This document shows, in pieces, positions 1 through 6,406 of a stretch of DNA of 6,406 bases. Source of the DNA: Pseudomonadota bacterium. GTDB taxonomy: Bacteria; Pseudomonadota; Gammaproteobacteria; Competibacterales; Competibacteraceae. Where the stretch lies: the NCBI GenBank assembly GCA_018262135.1, contig JAGTSD010000107.1:1-6406 (forward strand), written 5' to 3'. Position 1 is the stretch's first letter, and the number at the start of each line of letters is the position of its first letter. Both the position numbers and the translations under genes were made by a program. The notes below the pieces were generated by a model. That model saw only the letters and a list, made by a program, of their open reading frames with translations, was not told the origin of the DNA and ran no database searches.

Positions 1-1623
<1,623 letters not shown>

Positions 1624-1663
1624 ATTTATAGGTCTAGTTATGGTTCTGTTTTGGTTTTTCTTT

Positions 1664-1730
1664 CTCTACGAAACTCCAGAATCATTCCCCCAAAAACCTG
1701 CTGTCTTGGCTTTCCCTGACCATCGTAGAG
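1664..1730 (-). repeat. 8-base inverted repeat spanning the atp operon leader
   Basis: On the minus strand CTCTACGA (1730-1723) is matched by its exact reverse complement TCGTAGAG (1671-1664), with 51 bases between. The first arm begins about two bases after the predicted transcript start, so the 5' end of the atp mRNA could pair with a site about 40 bases ahead of the atpI start codon. The enclosed segment contains a TTTTTGGGGG run. This may be a structured leader that affects mRNA stability or atpI translation, or it may be chance. I see no sequence of a known riboswitch. Confidence 0.35.
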
Positions 1731-1738
1731 CGCCACGA

Positions 1739-1768
1739 ATTATAGGGACTTTGCCGCGGCGGGGTCAA
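1739..1768 (-). promoter_or_regulatory. sigma-70 promoter of the atp operon
   Basis: The minus strand shows TTGACC (1768-1763) as -35 box, an 18-base spacer, and a perfect TATAAT (1744-1739) as -10 box. Transcription should start near 1732, leaving an untranslated leader of about 110 bases before the atpI ATG at 1623. AT-rich bases (TAATTTTCA) just upstream of the -35 box could act as a weak UP element. The -35 box begins 14 bases after the parB stop codon, which leaves no room for a terminator, so transcripts from the rsmG-parAB unit probably also read into atpI. Strong constitutive expression fits an ATP synthase operon. Confidence 0.85.
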
Positions 1769-1782
1769 TGAAAATTACCGCT

Positions 1783-2655
1783 TCACTTGACCCTGGACAG
1801 GATGCCGTCCAGCTCGTCCAGGCTGTTATAGTGGATCATCACGCAACCCTTGCCGGAGGTGGCATGGCGCACGCTCACCCGCGCGCCCAGCCGGTCCGAC
1901 AAATCTTCCTGCAACAGCCGGAGGTTGGGATCGAGCGGCTTGGCAACTGGTGCCGGAATGCTGGGGGTCTGTTGGAGACGGCGGGCCAGATCCTCGGTCT
2001 CCCGGGCGGACAACCCGCGCAGCAACACCTGGCGGGCCGCCTCCCGTTGCAGGGGTGGCGGCAGAGGCAGCAGGGCGCGGGCATGGCCCATGTCCAGCTT
2101 GCGCTCCCGCACCAGCCGCTGCACCTCCTCGGTCAATTCCAGCAACCGCAGCAGGTTGCTCACTGCGGCGCGCGACCGGCCCACCGCTTCGGCGGCCTGC
2201 TGGTGGGTCAGGTTGAATTCGGCGATCAGCCGTTGCAGGGCGGCGGCTTCCTCCAGCGGATTGAGATCCTCGCGCTGGATGTTCTCGATCAGCGCCATGG
2301 CGATAGCCGCCTGATCGGATACCTCACGGATCACGGCGGGCACTTCGCGCAATTCGGCCAATTGGGCCGCCCGCCAGCGCCGTTCGCCAGCGATCAGCTC
2401 GTAGCGCCCCTCCCCCACTGGCCGCACCACCACCGGCTGCACCACACCCTGAGCGCGGATGGATTCCGCCAGTTCCCGTAAGGTATCCTCGCGCAAGTCT
2501 TGGCGCGGTTGATAACGGCCACGCTGAATGCAATTAACCGACAACTGTTGCAAGGTCTCGACCGCCGGGTCCGGCGGCGTCGCGCTCCGCGCCGCCCCGC
2601 CCGCGCCCAGCAACGCATCCAGGCCGCGCCCCAGCCCACCCTTTTTCCTGATCAT
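1783..2655 (-). CDS. parB: chromosome partitioning protein ParB (Spo0J family)
   Basis: ParB binds parS sites near the replication origin, loads onto DNA as a CTP-dependent sliding clamp, and with ParA moves the origin regions apart. The 290-residue length is normal for chromosomal ParB. The N-terminus KKGGLGRGLDALLG (4-17) resembles the ParA-contacting end of other family members. The ParB/Srx CTPase domain spans about 35-125 and includes YQPR (48-51) and the box GERRWRA (90-96). ENIQREDLNPLEEA (124-137) is the third conserved box. A helix-turn-helix for parS recognition covers about 149-170 (LTHQQAAEAVGRSRAAVSN). A short C-terminal dimerisation domain (about 243-290) follows a proline-rich linker. 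The ATG overlaps the parA stop as ATGA and has GGAGG at 2666-2670, ten bases upstream. Chromosomal rather than plasmid origin is inferred from the rsmG and atp neighbours. Confidence 0.97.
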   Translation of the reverse strand: MIRKKGGLGRGLDALLGAGGAARSATPPDPAVETLQQLSVNCIQRGRYQPRQDLREDTLRELAESIRAQGVVQPVVVRPVGEGRYELIAGERRWRAAQLAELREVPAVIREVSDQAAIAMALIENIQREDLNPLEEAAALQRLIAEFNLTHQQAAEAVGRSRAAVSNLLRLLELTEEVQRLVRERKLDMGHARALLPLPPPLQREAARQVLLRGLSARETEDLARRLQQTPSIPAPVAKPLDPNLRLLQEDLSDRLGARVSVRHATSGKGCVMIHYNSLDELDGILSRVK

Positions 2656-3452
2656 GCACCCGTTCCCTCCACTGCCCTGGCAGCCGGCCGCCGCAGGCGT
2701 TTGCGTACTTCCTTCGCCAGTTCCCGGTAGCTTTGCGCGCCGCGCGAGCTGTCGTCGTAATGGATGATGGGCAGGCCGTAGCTGGGCGCCTCGGCCAGTC
2801 GCACGTTGCGCGGGATCAGCGTCTCGAACACGGCTTCGCCGAAATGTGCCACGATCTGGGCGGAAACATCATTGGCCAGCCGGTTGCGGGGATCGAACAT
2901 GGTCCGCACCAGACCCTCGATGCGCAGGCCGGGATTGGTGGACTTGCGCACCTTTTCGATGGTGTCGAGCAGCGCCGACAACCCTTCCAGCGCGTAATAC
3001 TCGCACTGGACGGGGATGATCACCGCTTGGGCGGCGGTCAGGGCGTTGACGGTCAGCATGTTCAGCGCCGGCGGACAATCGATCAGAATCACGTCGAAGT
3101 TCCAGACCACCGGCGCCAAGGCATCGCGCAGCCGGCCCGGCGCATTCTCTTTTTCCAGCAGATTGACCTCGGCGGCAGTCAAGTCGCCGTTGGCCGGCAG
3201 CAGTTGCATCTGGGCCTTTTCGACCCATTGCAGGGCTTCGGTCAGAGTCGCCTCGCCCAGCAGTACGTCGTAGCTGGTGGCAGGCACCGTATGCTTGTCC
3301 ACGCCGCAGCCCATGGTAGCGTTACCCTGCGGGTCGAGATCGATCAGCAGCACATTCTGCCGCAGCGCCGCCAGGCAGGCGGCCAGGTTGACGGCGGTGG
3401 TCGTCTTGCCGACCCCGCCCTTCTGATTGGTAATCGCGATGATGGCGGCCAT
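2652..3452 (-). CDS. parA: chromosome partitioning ATPase ParA (Soj family)
   Basis: ParA is a deviant Walker-type ATPase that binds DNA non-specifically as an ATP dimer. ParB-parS complexes stimulate its ATPase and follow the resulting gradient on the nucleoid. The 266-residue product is the usual length for chromosomal ParA, without the N-terminal DNA-binding domain of plasmid type Ia proteins. The deviant Walker A is QKGGVGKTT (10-18), with signature Lys11 and catalytic Lys16. The A' motif is LIDLDPQGN (36-44) with Asp40. Walker B is VILIDCPP (121-128) with Asp125. Further family matches are IPVQCEYYALEGL (146-158) and IPRNVRLAEAPSYG (213-226). The frame is open 40 codons further back into rsmG, but the ATG at 3452 gives the standard MAAIIAITNQKGG start and has AGGA at 3461-3464, eight bases upstream. 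It lies 4 bases after rsmG and is coupled to parB. Confidence 0.98.
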   Translation of the reverse strand: MAAIIAITNQKGGVGKTTTAVNLAACLAALRQNVLLIDLDPQGNATMGCGVDKHTVPATSYDVLLGEATLTEALQWVEKAQMQLLPANGDLTAAEVNLLEKENAPGRLRDALAPVVWNFDVILIDCPPALNMLTVNALTAAQAVIIPVQCEYYALEGLSALLDTIEKVRKSTNPGLRIEGLVRTMFDPRNRLANDVSAQIVAHFGEAVFETLIPRNVRLAEAPSYGLPIIHYDDSSRGAQSYRELAKEVRKRLRRPAARAVEGTGA

Positions 3453-3456
3453 GAAC

Positions 3457-4089
3457 TCAATCCTGGGAAGCGGGCGCCAGATGCACCAGATGGCGCTCGG
3501 CGTCCAGATGGGGAACCCGCAGCGGGTAAACGCCGACCACGACGTAACCCGACGGCAGGCGGGCCAGTTCATCGTCGGGGAAGACCCCCTTCATCGCCAG
3601 CAGCCGCCCCGTCGGCGCGCACAGTCGCCCGGCATCCTTCACCAGTTCTGCCAAGGTCGCGAATGCCCGCGACACGATACTATTAAATGGAGTAGCCGGC
3701 CGATAGTCCTCGACCCGGCTGCGGACCACGCCGACGTTCGGCAGGTGCAGCTCGGCGGTGACCTGGGTCAGGAACCGGGTGCGCTTGCCGTTGCTGTCCA
3801 GCAGGCAGAATTCGCATTCCGGCCGGGCGATGGCCAGCGGAATGCCCGGCAAGCCCGCGCCGCTGCCTACATCCAACACTTGCGGCCCTTCCAGCCAGGG
3901 CAGGATGGAGAGGCTGTCCAGTAGATGCCGGACCACCATCGCCTCCGGCTCGCGCACAGCGGTGAGGTTATAGGCGCGATTCCAGCGCTCCAGCAGGGTT
4001 AGATAGGCCGCCAGACGCGCGGGGGCTCCTTCCGGCAATTGGATCTCCAGCCGTTCGCATCCCTCGATGATGGCTTGTTCGATGCTCAT
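3457..4089 (-). CDS. rsmG: 16S rRNA (guanine(527)-N7)-methyltransferase RsmG (GidB)
   Basis: RsmG transfers a methyl group from S-adenosylmethionine to N7 of G527 of 16S rRNA, near the decoding site. In several bacteria its loss gives low-level streptomycin resistance. The chosen start gives 210 residues, against 207 in E. coli. The SAM-binding Rossmann motif is VLDVGSGAGLPGIPLA (71-86). Other family matches are WNRAYNLTAVREPEAMVVRH (36-55), LLDSNGKRTRFL (96-107), SRAFATLAEL (140-149), MKG (166-168) and ERHLV (198-202). The frame extends to an ATG at 4140, but that ATG overlaps the predicted -10 box. The ATG at 4089 aligns with the E. coli N-terminus, although its ribosome binding site is weak. 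rsmG is the first gene of the rsmG-parA-parB unit. The usual upstream neighbour mnmG is missing and a divergent sugar transferase stands there instead. Confidence 0.96.
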   Translation of the reverse strand: MSIEQAIIEGCERLEIQLPEGAPARLAAYLTLLERWNRAYNLTAVREPEAMVVRHLLDSLSILPWLEGPQVLDVGSGAGLPGIPLAIARPECEFCLLDSNGKRTRFLTQVTAELHLPNVGVVRSRVEDYRPATPFNSIVSRAFATLAELVKDAGRLCAPTGRLLAMKGVFPDDELARLPSGYVVVGVYPLRVPHLDAERHLVHLAPASQD

Positions 4090-4138
4090 GAAACGCCGTC
4101 GCTCGCTATCCACGGACCCGTTTTGAAATAAGGCGCCC

Positions 4139-4147
4139 ATTGTAACA
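4139..4147 (-). promoter_or_regulatory. probable extended -10 promoter for rsmG-parA-parB
   Basis: The minus strand reads TGTTACAAT here: a TG extension, one base, then TACAAT, one mismatch from the -10 consensus. No good -35 box lies at the right distance (the best candidates resemble CCTGTC or TGTCAT), as is usual for extended -10 promoters. Transcription would start near 4132, about 43 bases ahead of the rsmG ATG at 4089. A promoter is expected here because the gene upstream points the other way. The call rests on this short motif and the gene arrangement. Confidence 0.55.
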
Positions 4148-4208
4148 TGCCGGCTGGCGATGACAGGGACCGACTTGTCTGAGGGCCGTTGGGGTGTGGG
4201 AATATTCG

Positions 4209-4229
4209 ATCCGACCCATCCTGTCGGAT
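4209..4229. repeat. 7-base inverted repeat in the rsmG / sugar transferase divergent region
   Basis: ATCCGAC (4209-4215) and GTCGGAT (4223-4229) are exact reverse complements separated by 7 bases, giving a dyad whose centres lie 14 bases apart. It sits between the rsmG promoter and the start codon of the plus-strand sugar transferase, about 55 bases ahead of that start. It could be an operator for a dimeric regulator of the transferase gene, or a hairpin in its leader. No second copy was noticed in the window and I do not recognise the regulator. Confidence 0.35.
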
Positions 4230-4282
4230 GTTGGCCTTATGCTGCGACCGTCACTTGAAACCCAAGGTGAAGGTCTCGCCCC

Positions 4283-5668
4283 ATGATTCGCCGGTTCGGC
4301 CATTCCATTTCCCCCGCGCTGCTGGGGTTGCTGGGCGTGGAAACCCTGTTGTTGTTCGGTTCATTCTTGCTCGGTCGGGTTCTGTGGCGGACGTGGAGCG
4401 GAGGCGGCGGCGATCCCGATTGGGCCGCAATCCTGCCGAACGCGCTGGCCGGCACGCTGGTCCTGAGCACGATCCTGATTGCCCTGGGGTTGTACGAGCG
4501 CCAGTTCTGGCGCGGCCAAGCCGATATGCTATTGCGGGTCGTCGTCGGTTTCCTGTTCGGACTGTTCGCGCTGGCCCTGGTGGGCTGGCTGTTTCCCATC
4601 CTGACATTCAGCCGTGGCGAGCTGAGTCTGGCGCTCGGCTTGGCCGGCGCGGGCATGCTGCTGGCGCGGTGCGGATTTCTGCACGCGACCGGCCGGGCGG
4701 CATTCCAGCGCCGGGTGCTGGTGGTGGGGATCGGTGAACAGGCGGCTCGCCTGGAAAACTTGTATCGGTCCGAAGCTCTGAGCTGCCAGATTCTTGGCTA
4801 CGTGCAGGTTCAGGAGGACGAATTTGCCGGTGTGTCGCTCGGGCGGCGACTTCAGATCGTTGGGCGATTGGCCGATCTGGCGGCGGCGCTGCGCGCGGAC
4901 GAGATCGTGGTGGCGCTGGACGATCAGCGCCGGGGTTTTCCCTTCGACGAACTGTGGGAGTGCAAGCTAACGGGGATCGCGATCCGGCCAGTGCTGGCGT
5001 TCGTGGAGCGGGAGACTGGTCAGATCGCGCTGGATGCGCTGCGGCCGAGCAGCTTTCTGTTCGCCGACGGGTTTCCGGCCTTATTCGGCCGGCTCCCACT
5101 GAAGCGGGGTCTCGACCTCGTCGCGAGCCTGGGCCTGCTGGCGTTGACCTGGCCGGTCATGCTGCTGGCCGCCCTGGCCATCGGGCTGGAATCCAGGTTC
5201 CGGGAGCCGATTCTGTACCGACAAATCCGGGTGGGCCAGCACGACCGGCCGTTTTCGATCCTCAAGTTCCGCACCATGCGTGTGGATGCCGGCAATGGGT
5301 TTGCCCGGCCCAACGATCCCCGCATCACGCGGGTCGGCCGGCTGCTGCGGGAAACCCGCATCGACGAACTACCCCAGTTGATCAACGTGCTGCGTGGCGA
5401 GATGAGCCTAATCGGCCCACGCCCCGAGCAGCCGCAGTACGTGGCCCAATTGCGGGCGACGATTCCGTTTTACGGGCTGCGCCACCTGGGCCAGCCTGGC
5501 CTCACCGGCTGGGCGCAGATTTGCTATCCCTACGCCGACTCCGAACAGAGTTCGCGGGAGAAGCTGCAATACGATCTGTACTACCTGAAGAACGCCAGTG
5601 TCGGGTTCGACCTGCTAATCCTGCTGCAAACGGTGCACACCATCCTGTGGGGTAGCGGGGCGAGGTAG
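4283..5668 (+). CDS. exopolysaccharide priming sugar-1-phosphate transferase, PEP-CTERM-associated (EpsB) type
   Basis: This enzyme class moves a sugar-1-phosphate from a nucleotide sugar to undecaprenyl phosphate on the inner face of the plasma membrane, the first step of an exopolysaccharide repeat unit. The 461-residue protein is complete. Four N-terminal hydrophobic segments lie at about 10-32, 52-71, 84-106 and 112-133. A CoA-binding-like Rossmann domain starts at RRVLVVGIGEQA (143-154). The C-terminal bacterial sugar transferase domain (about 272-455) begins KRGLDLVAS, has its membrane segment at 281-303, and carries FSILKFRTMRVDA (324-336), RIDELPQLINVLRGEMSLIG (359-378), GPRPEQP and PGLTGWAQ (405-412). 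The ending YDLYYLKNASVGFDLLILLQ (430-449) plus a final GAR, and FVERETGQIALDALRPS (240-256), resemble the PEP-CTERM/exosortase-associated subgroup. The sugar cannot be told from sequence. GAAGG (4269-4273) lies nine bases before the ATG. No other polysaccharide genes are in the window, so it appears isolated, at least on this side. Confidence 0.93.
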   Translation: MIRRFGHSISPALLGLLGVETLLLFGSFLLGRVLWRTWSGGGGDPDWAAILPNALAGTLVLSTILIALGLYERQFWRGQADMLLRVVVGFLFGLFALALVGWLFPILTFSRGELSLALGLAGAGMLLARCGFLHATGRAAFQRRVLVVGIGEQAARLENLYRSEALSCQILGYVQVQEDEFAGVSLGRRLQIVGRLADLAAALRADEIVVALDDQRRGFPFDELWECKLTGIAIRPVLAFVERETGQIALDALRPSSFLFADGFPALFGRLPLKRGLDLVASLGLLALTWPVMLLAALAIGLESRFREPILYRQIRVGQHDRPFSILKFRTMRVDAGNGFARPNDPRITRVGRLLRETRIDELPQLINVLRGEMSLIGPRPEQPQYVAQLRATIPFYGLRHLGQPGLTGWAQICYPYADSEQSSREKLQYDLYYLKNASVGFDLLILLQTVHTILWGSGAR

Positions 5669-5688
5669 GGATGGACGGATTGGGCTCG

Positions 5689-5712
5689 GCCGGGTTCCTC
5701 GCTGAGCCCGGC
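5689..5712. terminator. possible hairpin between convergent genes
   Basis: GCCGGG (5689-5694) pairs with CCCGGC (5707-5712), and the loop can add a CTC-GCT-GAG mini-stem. The overlapping pair GGGCTC / GAGCCC offers an alternative fold. It lies 20 bases after the sugar transferase stop and about 80 bases after the end of the opposing gene on the other strand, a position that suits a bidirectional terminator. Neither strand has a run of T after the stem, so it is not a classical intrinsic terminator. A second small palindrome, TGGAAGGCTTCCA, follows at 5734-5746. Confidence 0.35.
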
Positions 5713-5792
5713 AACACGAGCAGGACTTTCGCCTGGAAGGCTTCCAACCGCCGTATAGAGTAGACACCACCTGCCCTGATATTCACCGCGCA

Positions 5793-6406
5793 TCAACCCC
5801 CGAACGGCTGGCGAATGATCGTCTTGAACTGATTGCCAGCGCGATCATCCACCAGTTCGATGCTCGGCCACGCTTTGAAGGCGCGGGGAATGCCGCTGCC
5901 CAGCCCGCGATAGGGCAGGAGATGAGTGGCGTGCGAAGCCAGCAGCGGATTGCGCATGTTCGACAGGCCATAGCGAATCTGCTCTACATTCAAATGGTTG
6001 GGCAGATGGCTGGGGTTGCTGATTTCCACCCGGTCGGCGAACACCAGCACCCGAATCGGGGCGCTGATGAAGTAGTCGCGGTGGATCAGGGCGTTGACCA
6101 GCAATTCCTGCAACACGATTTCGGGGATTTCCAGAATGCCCAGGCTGTTGATGCCCTGATCGCCCTGCACGTAATGCAGGTTGCGCTTGACGAACGCCAG
6201 GCCGCGCTGGTATTGCCCGGCCAACCGGTCGAAAATGTCCTCGCTGTCCAGATAGCGGGTCTCGTGTAACTCGCGGCCAGGAAGAGCCACCGCTTTGATC
6301 ATGAAGGCCGGACGAAACCGCTCCGGCTTTTTGGCGAACAACAACAATCCGGCCAGAGTCAACGCGCCATCGCGAGCCAGCCCCATATTGCGTAGCAGTC
6401 GCTCCA
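5793..6406 (-). CDS. GHKL-type ATP-binding protein (AlbA_2 / RecG-like HATPase_c_4 family), 5' end beyond window
   Basis: This is the C-terminal part (203 codons plus stop) of a larger protein whose start lies beyond 6406. The visible part resembles the HATPase_c_4 domain often annotated as a RecG-like C-terminus. Numbering from the in-frame Met at 6386, the N-box-like helix is QELLVNALIHRDY (93-105), the next motif is DRVEISNPSHLP (118-129), SNMRNPLLA (142-150) follows, and a glycine motif GLGSGIPRAF (161-170) stands where relatives often have GTGI. The preceding segment, with ERLLRN, LTLAGLLLFAKKPERF and YLDSEDIF, fits the linker that usually follows an N-terminal AlbA_2 (Schlafen-AAA-like) domain, which would lie outside the window. 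The protein ends directly after the domain (FKTIIRQPFGG), without the winged-helix tail found in many relatives. Family members are poorly characterised and are described as putative regulators or defence-linked proteins. The role here is unknown. It converges on the sugar transferase gene. Confidence 0.85.
   Translation of the reverse strand, partial: ERLLRNMGLARDGALTLAGLLLFAKKPERFRPAFMIKAVALPGRELHETRYLDSEDIFDRLAGQYQRGLAFVKRNLHYVQGDQGINSLGILEIPEIVLQELLVNALIHRDYFISAPIRVLVFADRVEISNPSHLPNHLNVEQIRYGLSNMRNPLLASHATHLLPYRGLGSGIPRAFKAWPSIELVDDRAGNQFKTIIRQPFGG

Noticed and set aside
2733..3686. Plus-strand reading frame of 317 codons opposite parA and rsmG.
   Set aside because: It is a shadow of parA and rsmG, whose motifs are complete on the minus strand. 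The antisense product is Arg/Gln/Gly-rich without domain features.
4090..4140. Upstream extension of rsmG to the ATG at 4140.
   Set aside because: The ATG overlaps the predicted -10 box, has no ribosome binding site, and adds 17 residues absent from the E. coli RsmG N-terminus.
4251..4262. Possible parS site: TCACTTGAAAC resembles the right half of the parS consensus (TGTTTCACGTGAAACA).
   Set aside because: The left half does not match and the central CACGTG is broken. Known parS sites keep nearly the whole palindrome. No other parS-like sequence was seen.
5734..5746. Small palindrome TGGAAGGCTTCCA as a terminator.
   Set aside because: The arms are six bases around a single central base, which cannot form a normal hairpin loop without losing pairs, and no T-run follows.
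5671..5763. A 30-codon plus-strand reading frame starting two bases after the transferase stop, with GAGG upstream.
   Set aside because: It has no recognisable sequence, overlaps the GC-rich hairpin at 5689-5712, and its apparent ribosome binding site is simply the end of the preceding gene.

Overview
The window reads as ordinary chromosomal core sequence from a GC-rich gammaproteobacterium, with a short accessory segment at its right end. The minus strand carries the run rsmG - parA - parB - atpI - atpB - atpE, an order well known from gammaproteobacterial chromosomes, where ribosomal RNA methylation, chromosome partitioning and F-type ATP synthase genes lie side by side near the replication origin. 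The protein sequences fit Gammaproteobacteria. A closer placement, for example an environmental floc- or biofilm-forming lineage, would be a guess resting only on the type of exopolysaccharide transferase present.

Left part (1-1768, minus strand): the start of the atp operon. A near-consensus sigma-70 promoter (TTGACC, 18-base spacer, TATAAT) begins only 14 bases after the parB stop codon. It is followed by a leader of about 110 bases, then atpI, atpB and atpE. The atpI stop and atpB start overlap as ATGA. atpE runs off the left edge without a stop codon. The F1 genes presumably follow outside the window.

Middle part (1783-4147, minus strand): rsmG, parA and parB form a compact unit, with 4 bases between rsmG and parA and an ATGA overlap between parA and parB. 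An extended -10 promoter lies just upstream of rsmG. mnmG (gidA), which often precedes rsmG, is not there.

Right part (4148-6406): in the place of mnmG, a divergent plus-strand gene encodes a complete polyprenyl-phosphate sugar-1-phosphate transferase of the type found with PEP-CTERM/exosortase exopolysaccharide loci. It probably starts synthesis of an exopolysaccharide repeat unit at the inner membrane. Its partner glycosyltransferases, Wzx/Wzy proteins and export genes are not in the window. It converges on the 3' part of a minus-strand gene for a protein with a GHKL-type ATP-binding domain of the AlbA_2/Schlafen-AAA-linked family. The 124-base gap between them holds a GC-rich hairpin.

I see no RNA gene, insertion sequence, CRISPR array or clear parS site. 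I found no previously undescribed system. The points most worth a second look are the break in synteny beside rsmG, the isolated exopolysaccharide transferase, the structured atp leader, and the inverted repeat in the divergent intergenic region. No gene-free stretch exceeds 300 bases.
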